Below, one piece after another: positions 16,049 to 26,373 of a DNA stretch of 64,000 nt. Position 1 is the stretch's first letter; each line of letters starts with the position of its first letter. The translations under genes were made by a program, and so were the position numbers. Source of the stretch: JANXYW01 sp031400455 (GTDB lineage Bacteria; Chloroflexota; Dehalococcoidia; DSTF01; JACRBR01). The DNA lies in NCBI GenBank assembly GCA_031400455.1, contig JANNPX010000017.1, forward strand, positions 27,633 through 91,632, given 5' to 3'. The notes below the pieces were generated by a model. That model had not been told where the DNA came from, did not search any database, and worked only from the letters and a program-made list of their open reading frames with translations.

Positions 16049-17266
16049 ATGCCACACGAAGACCCCCTTCACGGCGCACGCATCGTCCTCGGCGTCTGCG
16101 GCAGCATCGCCAGCTACAAGGCCGCCGATTTCGCCAGCAAGCTCACGCAGGCCGGGGCCGAAGTCGACGTCGTGTTGACGGACAGCGCGCGACAGTTCGT
16201 TGCCCCACTGACCTTCCGTGGCGTCACCGGCAGACCCGTCTTCACCGACATGTTCGACCCGAACTCGCCGCTCGCCGAGGAGCACGTCGCGCTCGCCCGC
16301 TCGGCATCGGCGATGATCATCGCGCCCGCGACCGCGACGACGCTCGCGCGTCTCGCTCATGGCATGGCCGACAACATGGTCGCCATTACCGCGCTCGCAA
16401 CGACCGCGCCCGTGCTCGTCGCACCGGCGATGGATGCCCAGATGTGGGCGCACGCCGCAACCCGCGTGAACGTCGACCTGCTCCGCGAGCGGGGTGTGAT
16501 CTTTGTCGGCCCGGCGGAAGGGCGACTCGCCAGCGGTCACATCGGCCCCGGCCGCCTCGTCGAGACCGGCGCCATTCTCGGCGCGCTCCGCCAGGCCCTC
16601 AGCGCGAAGGGCGATCTCTCAGGACGCCGCATCGTCGTCAGCGCGGGCGGCACGCAGGAGCCGATCGATCCTGTGCGGTTCGTCGGGAATCGCTCGTCCG
16701 GCAAGATGGGCTTCGCTATCGCCGAGGCCGCGCGCGACCGTGGCGCGCAGGTCACGCTCGTCACTGGCCCCGTCGCGCTCGCTACTCCGTACGGCGTCAC
16801 GCGGATCGACGTGCGCACCACGGCCGACATGGCTGCCGCCATCCGTCATACGACCGACGGCTGCGACGCGCTGATCATGGCCGCTGCCCCGGCCGACTTC
16901 CGCGCTGCCTCGCAGTCCGATCAGAAGATCAAGCGCACCGGTGCATCTCTGAGCGTCGATCTCGTCCCGAACGAAGACATCATCGCCGGCCTGAAAGGCA
17001 GCTTCGTGAAGGTCGGTTTCGCCGCCGAGACCGAAAAGGTCATCGCCAACGCGCACGCGAAAGTCGCCAGCAAGGGACTCGACCTGATCGCCGCCAACGA
17101 CGTGACCGCGCCGCAAGCCGGCTTCGCCCACGACACCAACCTCGTCACCCTCATCGGCGCCGACGGCACGGTCGACGAATTACCACTCCTCACCAAGTAC
17201 GAAGTAGGGCACCGCATTCTGGATCGGGTTGTGGCGATCCTGGCGAAACAAGGCCGAAGCACCTGA
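16049..17266 (+). CDS. coaBC: Bifunctional phosphopantothenoylcysteine decarboxylase / phosphopantothenate-cysteine ligase
   Basis: 405 residues. The N-terminal flavoprotein CoaC domain (about 1-180) shows CGSIASYKAADF, EEHVALAR and APAMDAQMW. The CoaB ligase domain (about 190-405) shows SAGGTQEPIDPVRF, NRSSGKMG, AAPADFR and KIKR. It couples cysteine to 4'-phosphopantothenate and decarboxylates the product. Spaced 1 nt after coaX, an economical CoA operon. Confidence 0.96.
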   Translation: MPHEDPLHGARIVLGVCGSIASYKAADFASKLTQAGAEVDVVLTDSARQFVAPLTFRGVTGRPVFTDMFDPNSPLAEEHVALARSASAMIIAPATATTLARLAHGMADNMVAITALATTAPVLVAPAMDAQMWAHAATRVNVDLLRERGVIFVGPAEGRLASGHIGPGRLVETGAILGALRQALSAKGDLSGRRIVVSAGGTQEPIDPVRFVGNRSSGKMGFAIAEAARDRGAQVTLVTGPVALATPYGVTRIDVRTTADMAAAIRHTTDGCDALIMAAAPADFRAASQSDQKIKRTGASLSVDLVPNEDIIAGLKGSFVKVGFAAETEKVIANAHAKVASKGLDLIAANDVTAPQAGFAHDTNLVTLIGADGTVDELPLLTKYEVGHRILDRVVAILAKQGRST

Positions 17267-17276
17267 CCGGATGTAG

Positions 17277-18185
17277 TTATCCCACGGCGCGCCCTAGCTT
17301 CTCAACTGCTTCCGGGAGGTCACGGTCGCTGCGATCCTCTAGCGCCCACCGGACGCCGTACAGCTCGCGCATGATCATGATCTTGCCGATGCGGGCACGC
17401 AGTTCTCCGATGCCCACACCGCGATGCTCGGCGTAGCGCTGCAGCACGTCCTCCACGAAGGGCGCTCCAAAGTACTTCAGTCCCGCGAAGTCTCGAGCGG
17501 GGTCGCCGATGCGCGCGATCTCCCAGTCGAGCACGGCAGTCAAGGCACCGTCGGCGTCGATCAGCAGGTTCCCATACCACAGGTCGCCATGCGTCAGGAC
17601 GGAGTCGAAATCCATCATGACAGCATCTCCAAGATAGGATTCCCAGAAGGCGTCAAACCGCGCGTAGCCGTCGGGGGATAGATGCTGTTGCAGGGCCGCC
17701 ACCGTGACCGCATGAAGCTCCAAATCACTCGCGCGTCGCTCACGAGGACCCGCGGCCGGCACGTCTGGAAGTGAAGCGACATCGAGTCCGTGAAGCGCCA
17801 CCAGGATTTCGGCGATCGCTGCGGCGAGTGCCCCGTGGTCGATGTGTCTGAAAAGTTCGAGTGAAAGAGTGCGGCCTTCGATTTTGGGGTAACCGATCGC
17901 GCCGCAAGCGAAGTCTTTGCAGGGTTCGATCAACCAACTCGGAGACGGTATTTCGACCGGGAGGCGCGCCGCTATCGTGGGCAGAAGCCGGTGCTCGAGG
18001 CTGTATCCCGCGTACGAGTGCGCGCTTCGGCCGACGCGGAGAATGATGGCGCCGGAAGTCTGGACGACGACGGAATTGAAACCGTGGTCGAGGAGCGCAA
18101 GCGGCGCCGAAGGCGCGAGCTCCGGGAAGCATTCATCCAGCGCTCGCGCCATGCGCGCCAGGTCGAGATCGGCCGCGTGCAGCAC
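17277..18185 (-). CDS. Aminoglycoside phosphotransferase-family kinase
   Basis: 302 residues with the APH/choline-kinase fold: GFNSVVV in the nucleotide loop, LTHGDLWYGNLLID (catalytic Asp and Asn) and VLDWEIARIGDPARDFA (metal-binding Asp). Such proteins phosphorylate small molecules, including aminoglycosides, macrolides, homoserine or sugars. Nothing nearby points to resistance, and environmental genomes carry many with unknown substrate. It is convergent with coaBC (10 nt apart). Confidence 0.78.
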   Translation of the reverse strand: MLHAADLDLARMARALDECFPELAPSAPLALLDHGFNSVVVQTSGAIILRVGRSAHSYAGYSLEHRLLPTIAARLPVEIPSPSWLIEPCKDFACGAIGYPKIEGRTLSLELFRHIDHGALAAAIAEILVALHGLDVASLPDVPAAGPRERRASDLELHAVTVAALQQHLSPDGYARFDAFWESYLGDAVMMDFDSVLTHGDLWYGNLLIDADGALTAVLDWEIARIGDPARDFAGLKYFGAPFVEDVLQRYAEHRGVGIGELRARIGKIMIMRELYGVRWALEDRSDRDLPEAVEKLGRAVG

Positions 18186-18464
18186 CGGGTGAGCATATCA
18201 CGGTGCTCCGAGCCCGACAGGGTGACATTTCTCTCCCAGCTGGCACAACATAACAAACCGGACGGCGCCGCTTCGGTGCGAGTGCATCAGGCGGCCGACA
18301 GCAGGGCAAGGGCTCATCTAAACCGCCCCGGCGCCGTCCGGGCAGGCCCATCATGCCCGCCGTGCGCACGCCGTACCGGACGCCACCCCGCCGCGCACCC
18401 CACACGAACCCCACGCAAACACGATCAGCATTGCTCAAGATGCGAAGGGTGATGAGAGACGACG

Positions 18465-18495
18465 GTAGGGGCGCACGGCTGTGCGCCCCGTTCGG
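18465..18495. repeat. GTAGGGG palindrome (family C)
   Basis: GTAGGGGCGCACGGCTGTGC then GCCCC. Nearly identical copy at 34232-34263; related ones at 24930, 42041, 45378, 46021, 49168 and 49367. Confidence 0.75.
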
Positions 18496-18586
18496 TCTGG
18501 CGCTGCATCTCGGGCGTGTCATGTGACTGCGTCGGCTCGGCTTACGAAGGGGTGCCGGCGCAGCCTGCCACGCCCCCGAAATGCAT

Positions 18587-18632
18587 CCCTCTCCCCCAGT
18601 GGGAGAGGGTGGCGCGAAGCGCCGGGTGAGGG
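18587..18632. repeat. Double-hairpin element CCCTCTCC..GGCGC (family B)
   Basis: Hairpin CCCTCTCCC/GGGAGAGGG followed by hairpin GGCGCGAAGCGCC and GGGTGAGG, ending just before the leuS stop. Copies at 49241, 49441 and 52819. Confidence 0.8.
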
Positions 18633-18636
18633 CCGT

Positions 18637-21123
<2,487 letters not shown>

Positions 21124-21155
21124 CCTGCACCTCCTCGTGAGGTCGCTTGTCTTGC

Positions 21156-21182
21156 GGAGCGCGGGGTTTCAGCCCGCGTTCG
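21156..21182. repeat. GCGGG-TTTCA-CCCGC palindrome (family E)
   Basis: GGAGCGCGGGGTTTCAGCCC then GCGTTCG, in the leuS-mgtC spacer. Related to 28192-28220 and 28234-28260. Confidence 0.65.
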
Positions 21183-21196
21183 CACCACTTTCAGCG

Positions 21197-21266
21197 TCTC
21201 GCTTCTCGCTTCTCGCTTCTCGCTTCCCGCTTCCCGCTTCTCGTTTCCCACATCTCGCTTCTTGCT
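21197..21266. repeat. Heptamer tandem repeat (TCTCGCT)n
   Basis: Four exact TCTCGCT units, then TCCCGCT twice, then degenerate units, about ten in all, inside the mgtC-leuS spacer. Confidence 0.85.
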
Positions 21267-21271
21267 GGTCC

Positions 21272-21751
21272 CTAATCCGCGGGCTCGCAGGCGTGGTCCT
21301 CCGGATCGCCTCGATGCTGTACATCTTCATCGATCCCGTCCTGCGGCCGGATGTTCTTCGTCACCACCCGCAGTTCCAGCAGGATCATCGAGAATACGGC
21401 CGCGAACGCCGCCACGATGTACGCCTGTCCGCCGACCGCGATGCCCACCGCCGCGACGGTCCAGATCGTCGCGGCAGTCGTCACACCCTTGACGGTGTAT
21501 CCCTCGCGAAAGATCAGACCTGCGCCTAGGAAGCCAATGCCCGACACGATCTGCGCCGTGATCCGCGCCCCATCGCCGCCGAACATGCTCGACGTATCGG
21601 CGAACAGCGCCGACCCCATGCAGACCAGCGCCATCGTCCGTACGCCGGCCGGATAGCCTCGATACTCGCGCTCGAGCCCGATCAGCCCGCCCAGCACGGC
21701 TGCCAGCGCCAGCCGTCCGACGATCTCCCACTGCGTCTGTGCGTCGATCAT
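21272..21751 (-). CDS. MgtC/SapB family membrane protein
   Basis: 159 residues. WEIVGRLALAAVLGGLIGLEREYRG, GVRTMALVCMGSALF, GIGFLGAGLIFREG and TTAATIWTVAAVGIAVG are the conserved MgtC/SapB membrane core (four or five helices). The cytoplasmic C-terminal domain seen in longer MgtC proteins is reduced to a short acidic tail. MgtC-type proteins are linked to Mg2+ limitation and membrane potential in pathogens; the short environmental type has no settled function. Its start is only about 38 nt after the T-box terminator, so leucyl-tRNA charging should control it directly. Confidence 0.85.
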   Translation of the reverse strand: MIDAQTQWEIVGRLALAAVLGGLIGLEREYRGYPAGVRTMALVCMGSALFADTSSMFGGDGARITAQIVSGIGFLGAGLIFREGYTVKGVTTAATIWTVAAVGIAVGGQAYIVAAFAAVFSMILLELRVVTKNIRPQDGIDEDVQHRGDPEDHACEPAD

Positions 21752-21787
21752 CGTGCGCCGCGCCCTCTCCGCCGATTCCCCGATACA

Positions 21788-22020
21788 AACAAAAGAGCCC
21801 TCCGTCCTCTAACAGGGACGAAGAGCCTCTCCGCGGTACCACCCTGGTTCTCGCAGCGCGCGAGCACCTTCGTTCGCTGTAACGGGCGCACCCGGCAGCG
21901 GCTTGGCCTGTTCGGCTTCACCGCCTCCACTCCCCGGCGAGTTCAGCGCCCCTGCTGCCGGCTTGCACCGCCGCCGGCTCTCTAGTTCGCGCCTACTGCT
22001 CCGGATCGAAGCGTTTCTTA
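21788..22020 (-). promoter_or_regulatory. T-box riboswitch, leucine specifier
   Basis: Minus-strand leader with all T-box marks in order: AGTA of the specifier-loop E motif (in GGAGCAGTAGGC), distal AGAGAGCCGGCGGCGG, specifier strand GCTGAACTCGCC with specifier CTC (Leu) at 21939-21941, stem II/III region, and the T-box antiterminator sequence AGGGTGGTACCGCGG at 21831-21845 followed by a terminator. Uncharged tRNA-Leu should stabilise the antiterminator through the TGGT bulge. Controls the MgtC-like gene and presumably leuS beyond it. Confidence 0.9.
21790..21829 (-). terminator. T-box terminator hairpin
   Basis: On the minus strand GAGGCTCTTCGTCC pairs with GGACGGAGGGCTC (two wobble pairs and one bulge), followed by TTTTGTTTG. 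The 5' arm overlaps the antiterminator region downstream of the T-box bulge. Confidence 0.8.
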
Positions 22021-22032
22021 TGGTTAGGCCGC

Positions 22033-22038
22033 AGTATA
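22033..22038 (-). promoter_or_regulatory. -10 element of the T-box transcript
   Basis: TATACT on the minus strand about 13 nt before the leader begins; a weak TTGCGG lies 19 bp upstream as -35 candidate. Confidence 0.55.
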
Positions 22039-22044
22039 CGTGAT

Positions 22045-22447
22045 GGCGGCGCCGGCGCCGCAAGCAGGGTTAACCCGTACGATGCGCTCCGCCCTCGGAG
22101 CACGTGGGTCGGGTGACCCGCGCGCGACGGCCCAGATCGGCGCGCAATTCGGGGTAAACGGTGCGGAAACTCCAAAAGGGTACAATTTGTACCCGTATGG
22201 ATATTGACAAGACCCTACTGTCGCACTCATTGTCTGATCAATGCCCGGGCGTGACCGGTCAAGCGCTCTCAGCCAGCGCTTCTCGGTCCGCTGACCTCCG
22301 CCCGGGTGTAGGGCTTGGCGAGCGGACGCTGGCTTTAGTTGCGCGCCAGCGTCCGCCTCGCGTCAGTTCATCACAAAGCGGAATTCGCCCGTTCCACAAC
22401 GCGCCCTTCTGGACACGCTGCCTCGCGCCAGAGAAGATGCACCTGCC
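22045..22447. other. Spacer upstream of the XRE regulator
   Basis: Contains a strong palindrome at 22178-22194 and TTGACA at 22204-22209. Otherwise GC-rich sequence with no gene I can support; frames crossing it have no ribosome site or recognisable product. Confidence 0.5.
22178..22194. promoter_or_regulatory. Perfect 17-bp palindrome, candidate operator
   Basis: GGGTACAA-T-TTGTACCC with 8-bp perfect arms, in an AT-rich patch just before TTGACA (22204). Probably a dimeric regulator site for the downstream XRE gene or the divergent T-box operon. Confidence 0.5.
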
Positions 22448-23320
22448 ATGCCAGACTGGAACAAAGAGCTCAGATCTGTGCGAGAGCGCCTCGGAATGAG
22501 CCGCGAAGAACTCGCCGACCGGTCTGGGCTGTCGGCCGCCTCGCTGCGGTCGTATGAAGCGGGCCGGCGGCGTCCCACGCGCGAGCACCTCTCCCATCTC
22601 CTGGAGTGCCTCCAACTCGACGCTGGGTCTCGGGCTGCCATCCTTACCGGCGCCGGGTTCGCGCTCGACTCCGCGGTCGTACGCTTCCCGGAGCGCAACG
22701 TGCCACCGAGAGAAGCGATGCGACTTGTGCGCGGCCGGCCTCTGCCCGCGTTTCTCGTCAATGCGCGCGCTGAGATTCTCGCGATCAGTGCGCCGGCCTG
22801 GCGCCTCCTTGAGCTGCCGGATCAGGATCTCAAGCCCTCAGCTCGCCGCAGCATTCTCCTCGCGATGACGCGCCGCACGATAGGGACCTGGGCGGCGAAC
22901 TGGGAACAACTCCTCGCCACGGTGATCGGACTGGTCAAGGCTGGCGTGCCGGATGAGCAGTCGCTCGACACGCCCGGCCCGTACCTCAACGCCGTTCTGA
23001 ACGAACTGGTTCGCGGAGACGCCGCGCTCATGACGCGGTTCGTCGAGCTGTGGGATGCCACCCCTCCGTTCCGGGGGCGGATGAGCGGGCACATGTATCC
23101 GGCGGTCTGGAACACTCCCGCCGGTACCATCCGCTTCAACTGCCTCATCGGCTGCCTGAACACAGAAGTAGGCCTCTACGCCCACCTCTGGATCCCCGCC
23201 GACGCCAAATCCCACCTCGTCCTCGAAGAAGTGCTCGGCGGTCCGCCGGCGGTTCAACCCGATCGCAATACCAACTTGCCGACAAATCCAGTCCGCCGTC
23301 GCGCCCGCGAGCAAGCGTGA
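22448..23320 (+). CDS. XRE-family regulator with MmyB-like ligand-binding domain
   Basis: 290 residues. N-terminal helix-turn-helix (about 6-60: LRSVRERLGMSREELADRSG and LSAASLRSYEAGRRRPTREH) followed by a PAS-like MmyB ligand-binding domain containing RPLPAFLVNARAEILAISAPAWRLL. MmyB-type proteins regulate secondary metabolism or stress genes; some bind fatty-acid-like ligands. A paralogue lies at 29949-30803 on the other strand. Start at the ATG with weak upstream purines. Likely autoregulated through the palindrome at 22178-22194 (inference). Confidence 0.8.
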   Translation: MPDWNKELRSVRERLGMSREELADRSGLSAASLRSYEAGRRRPTREHLSHLLECLQLDAGSRAAILTGAGFALDSAVVRFPERNVPPREAMRLVRGRPLPAFLVNARAEILAISAPAWRLLELPDQDLKPSARRSILLAMTRRTIGTWAANWEQLLATVIGLVKAGVPDEQSLDTPGPYLNAVLNELVRGDAALMTRFVELWDATPPFRGRMSGHMYPAVWNTPAGTIRFNCLIGCLNTEVGLYAHLWIPADAKSHLVLEEVLGGPPAVQPDRNTNLPTNPVRRRAREQA

Positions 23321-23394
23321 CGTCGCGAGTATCCGTTGATTGCCAGCGTTTCGACTGCCTGTTAGCATGGGTCGCACCTCCTTCAGGCGCATGT

Positions 23395-23470
23395 GGGGCC
23401 GTAGCTCAATTGGGAGAGCGCAACACTGGCAGTGTTGAGGTCAGGGGTTCGAGCCCCCTCGGCTCCACCA
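23395..23470 (+). tRNA. tRNA-Ala (anticodon GGC), CCA encoded
   Basis: Full cloverleaf: acceptor GGGGCCG/CGGCTCC (one G-T pair), D arm GCTC/GAGC, anticodon stem CAACA/TGTTG with loop CTGGCAG giving anticodon GGC, T arm AGGGG TTCGAGC CCCCT, discriminator A, and genomic CCA at 23468-23470. It reads GCC/GCU alanine codons, heavily used in this GC-rich genome. Confidence 0.97.
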
Positions 23471-23565
23471 ACTTCTCTCCAATCGATCGCACCGGTCCCG
23501 AACACCGGCAACACGGGGAAATCCGTACAATCGCGCCGCACCCCGCCTGCTATCCTGATCCACCT

Positions 23566-24900
23566 ATGGCCACCACGACACCTGCAGCTGCGCGGCGGTT
23601 CCCCTTCAACCTGACGCTCCCGGACTCCATCTCGGCCCTCGCCGAGCGTGACTTCCGCGTCGTCTGGTTCGGGCAGGCCGTCTCTATGAGCGGTACGTGG
23701 ATGCAGATGATCGCCCAGGGCCTCCTCGTGCTGACGCTCTGGAACTCCGCGTTCGCCCTCGGCGCGCTCAACTTCGCGAACGCCGTACCGAGTCTCGTCG
23801 TGATGCTCTTTGGCGGCGTTCTTGCCGACCGTGGCGACAAGCGCCGCATCCTCATCGTTACCCAGGTTGTGATGTGCGCTCTCGCCGTCGCCGTCGGCCT
23901 GCTCGTTGTCGCGGACTCTATCGAATACTGGATGCTCATCGTTGCGACGATCTGTCTCGGCATTGCGTTCGGCTACGACATGCCCGCCTACCAAGCGTTC
24001 CTGCCGGAACTCGTCCCGCCGGAGAAGATCGGTCAGGTCGTCGCGCTCAACTCATCGACCTTCCACGGCACGCGCATGGTCGGTCCCGCCATGGCCGGCG
24101 TCATCATCGCCACCTTCGGCATCGCCACCGCGTACTTTCTCAACGCACTCAGCTTCCTCGCCGTCATCTTCAGCCTGCTGCTCGTCAGCCGCCGCATCGT
24201 GCCCAAGCCACAGGGTCCGGCGATGTCCGCCATCGCGGGGCTGAAGGAAGGTCTCCGTCACGCGCGCGGCCGCCCGAACCTGCGCGTCTTCCTCATGTTG
24301 ACCGCGCTGAACACGACCTTCGTCTTCCCGATCATCGCCGTGTTGACGCCGTTCTATGTGAAGAACGTGCTGCACGAAGGCCCCGGCGTGCTCGGCGCGC
24401 TCTGGGCCAGCTCCGGCGTCGGCGCCATGCTAGGCGCCATTGCGCTCATCGTCTGGAACAACGACCGCCGCGTCATGCGCCTCTGGGTCGCGGCGCTGCT
24501 TTCACCCGCCGGCCTCATCGTGACGGCCATCACGCGCGATCCCATCGTCGCCATCATCGCGCAGGCGTTCGTCTCGTTCGCATTCTCGTCGCAGCTTGGC
24601 ATCATCCAGACGATGATCCAGGAGTCGACGCCGCCGCAGTTCCGCGGCCGTGTCATGTCGCTGCACGGCATCACCTTCAACGGCACTATGCCGTTCGCCG
24701 CCCTCGCGTCGTCGGGCCTCGCCGTCGCCTTCGGCCTGCCGTTCGTGATCATGCTGGGTGCGGGACTCTACCTCACATCAACCGTGCTCGTGCTGACGTT
24801 CGTAGGCGGCGGCATCGCCAAGGTCGTCGCTGACGCCCGCCGCGAATTCGACATCATCGCCGCAGACGCGTCATCCACACCCGCGCACGGGACGCGCTAG
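23566..24900 (+). CDS. MFS transporter (EntS/MFS_3-like)
   Basis: 444 residues from the ATG at 23566; the frame is open far upstream through the tRNA but that part is not real. About 12 membrane helices. LAERDFRVVWFGQAVSMSGTWMQ at the N-terminus, GVLADRGDKRR (loop 2-3 motif A) and FQDMPAYQAF-like GYDMPAYQAFLPELVP are characteristic of the enterobactin-exporter-like MFS_3 group. These pumps export siderophores, drugs or metabolites. It sits 95 bp after tRNA-Ala and is monocistronic. Substrate unknown. Confidence 0.85.
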   Translation: MATTTPAAARRFPFNLTLPDSISALAERDFRVVWFGQAVSMSGTWMQMIAQGLLVLTLWNSAFALGALNFANAVPSLVVMLFGGVLADRGDKRRILIVTQVVMCALAVAVGLLVVADSIEYWMLIVATICLGIAFGYDMPAYQAFLPELVPPEKIGQVVALNSSTFHGTRMVGPAMAGVIIATFGIATAYFLNALSFLAVIFSLLLVSRRIVPKPQGPAMSAIAGLKEGLRHARGRPNLRVFLMLTALNTTFVFPIIAVLTPFYVKNVLHEGPGVLGALWASSGVGAMLGAIALIVWNNDRRVMRLWVAALLSPAGLIVTAITRDPIVAIIAQAFVSFAFSSQLGIIQTMIQESTPPQFRGRVMSLHGITFNGTMPFAALASSGLAVAFGLPFVIMLGAGLYLTSTVLVLTFVGGGIAKVVADARREFDIIAADASSTPAHGTR

Positions 24901-24929
24901 CAGATCGTCCGCGCGCAGCCCGGTCGCCT

Positions 24930-24956
24930 GTAGGGGCGCAACCCGTTGCGCCCGCG
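24930..24956. repeat. GTAGGGG palindrome (family C)
   Basis: GTAGGGGCGCAACCCGTTGC then GCCC, 30 bp after the MFS gene stop. Confidence 0.7.
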
Positions 24957-25020
24957 CTCGTATGCGCTTGCGGGTGGCGATCTGTGACCCAGACCGCCGC
25001 GTTGTGATCCAGTACGGGGA

Positions 25021-25047
25021 TGTCATCCCGAGCGAAGCGAAGGATCT
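25021..25047 (+). repeat. Dispersed repeat family A, copy 3
   Basis: TGTCATCCCGAGCGAAGCGA then AGGATCT. Confidence 0.7.
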
Positions 25048-25128
25048 ATTCCGCTGAGCACCACCGCCCGAGAATCGCCCCGGCACCGCTCGTCCCGCCT
25101 CCAACCTCAAGCGACCAAAGACCAGCCC

Positions 25129-25605
25129 CTACCCACCCGCCAGCAACTCCGTGACGACTTCGTTGATCGTCCGTCCGTCCGCCTTCCCCTTCAGCTTGCC
25201 CAGCACGACCGGCATCACCTTCGCCTTGCCCGCCGGCCCCGATGCCCCGGTCTCTGCGATGACAGCGCGTACCTCAGCGACGATCTCGTCGCGACTCATC
25301 TGCGCCGGAAGGTACGCGGTGAGGATCGCCGCTTCGGCCTCCTCGCGTTCGGCAAGTTCCGCCCGTCCGCCCTTGCGGTACTCCTCTGCGCTCTCCCGCC
25401 GCTGCTTCACCTGCTTCTGGATGACGTCGTGTACTTCCGGGTCGCCCAGCCCCTGACGGGTCGCCGATTCGTCCTTCACGTTTACTCGCGCGATCTCGGT
25501 GTTGTTGATCGCCGTGATCAGCGAGCGCAGCACGTCGCGGCGCACGGCGTCACCCGCCCGCATGGCATTTTTCAGATCCTCTGGAAGTTGCTCTTTCAAT
25601 CCCAT
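25129..25605 (-). CDS. yqeY: GatB/YqeY domain-containing protein
   Basis: 158 residues, the free-standing YqeY type. DLKNAMRAGDAVRRDVLRSL, QVKQRRESAEEYRKGGR and the C-terminal GKVMPVVLGKLKGKADGRTINEVVTELL-like segment match the tRNA-binding tail domain of GatB found in YqeY. Its exact role is unsettled; homology suggests tRNA interaction. Often follows rpsU in Firmicutes, which is not the case here; it is divergent from a UspA gene. Confidence 0.88.
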   Translation of the reverse strand: MGLKEQLPEDLKNAMRAGDAVRRDVLRSLITAINNTEIARVNVKDESATRQGLGDPEVHDVIQKQVKQRRESAEEYRKGGRAELAEREEAEAAILTAYLPAQMSRDEIVAEVRAVIAETGASGPAGKAKVMPVVLGKLKGKADGRTINEVVTELLAGG

Positions 25606-25773
25606 GAAATTCCGTCCTGTCGTGCGCTCGGGCCAGCTTCGGCGCCACTGTACCGCGCCGCCCCCGAGCGCGCTGCCGGGCCGCTACCCCCTGAATTCGT
25701 CCGACAGGAGGTTCGGAAACGCGGTGCTTCTGCCGACCATCTCTCTAGGCGTCGGAGTGTCAGGAGCGTCAAC

Positions 25774-26256
25774 ATGTTCAAGCGCATGCTCGTCCCCATT
25801 GACGGGAGTCACTCGTCCGCTACTGTGGTCCCTTACGCGGCCGAACTCGCGAAGCGGCTCGACTGCCATGTTGACCTGCTGCTCGTCGAGCCCACCGTCG
25901 GGGCCAAGCTCCCGCATCCCGAGCATCACAAGGCTCCCGCTCCCGCGGCGCAAGACGGGGAGAAGGGTGCGCTCGTCATTGGCACGTCGACACCCAGGCA
26001 TGTCCGCGAGGCGAACGAGCGCTACGTGCAGCGCCACGTCGAAGAATTCGAGGCGCTCAACGTGGCCGCCGCCGGAACCGTCGTCTGCGGCGAGCCCGTC
26101 GACGAGATCCTCCGCGCCGCGCTCAACCTCCGCTCTGACGCTATCGCGATGACCACACGCAAGCTCGCGAACTACTCCCGTAAGGAGACCGGCAGCATCG
26201 CCGAGGAAGTCCTCTGGCGCTCCAAGCTCCCCGTGATCCTCGTCGCCCACGGCTAG
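25774..26256 (+). CDS. Universal stress protein (UspA family)
   Basis: 160 residues. FKRMLVPIDGSHSSATVVPYAAELAKRLD is the standard Usp N-terminus and SIAEEVLWRSKLPVILVAHG the C-terminal strand. The nucleotide-binding GxxGx9GS motif is only partly kept (TRKLANYSRKETGS), so ATP binding is uncertain. AGGAG 7 nt before ATG 25774 fixes the start; longer frames upstream are unsupported. Usp proteins are induced in stasis and stress. Confidence 0.85.
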   Translation: MFKRMLVPIDGSHSSATVVPYAAELAKRLDCHVDLLLVEPTVGAKLPHPEHHKAPAPAAQDGEKGALVIGTSTPRHVREANERYVQRHVEEFEALNVAAAGTVVCGEPVDEILRAALNLRSDAIAMTTRKLANYSRKETGSIAEEVLWRSKLPVILVAHG

Positions 26257-26278
26257 GTGCATCAGCGCGCGGCGCGTT

Positions 26279-26305
26279 TGTCATCCAGAGCAAAGCGAAG
26301 GATCT
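26279..26305 (+). repeat. Dispersed repeat family A, copy 4
   Basis: TGTCATCCAGAGCAAAGCGA then AGGATCT, 23 bp after the UspA stop. Confidence 0.7.
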
Positions 26306-26373
26306 AGTTCGAAATAGCTCGCTGTCCGGCGAAGCCATCGCGCTCGTCGGTCGAACAGCGCGGCGCCAAACGC

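Larger units (their letters stand above)
18186..18636. other. Spacer between leuS end and the kinase start
   Basis: Carries one family C palindrome and one family B element near leuS. Open frames here (for example minus strand 18133-18522) are low-complexity Arg/Pro translations and look spurious. Nothing else recognised. Confidence 0.55.

Noticed and set aside
18133..18522. Minus-strand 129-residue ORF
   Set aside because: Arg/Pro low-complexity translation of spacer DNA overlapping the kinase 5' end.
22161..22499. Small plus-strand ORF before the XRE gene
   Set aside because: No ribosome site, overlaps the XRE start region in another frame, no recognisable sequence.
23050..23565. N-terminal extension of the MFS ORF
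   Set aside because: The frame runs through the XRE gene and the tRNA; the ATG at 23566 fits the conserved MFS N-terminus.
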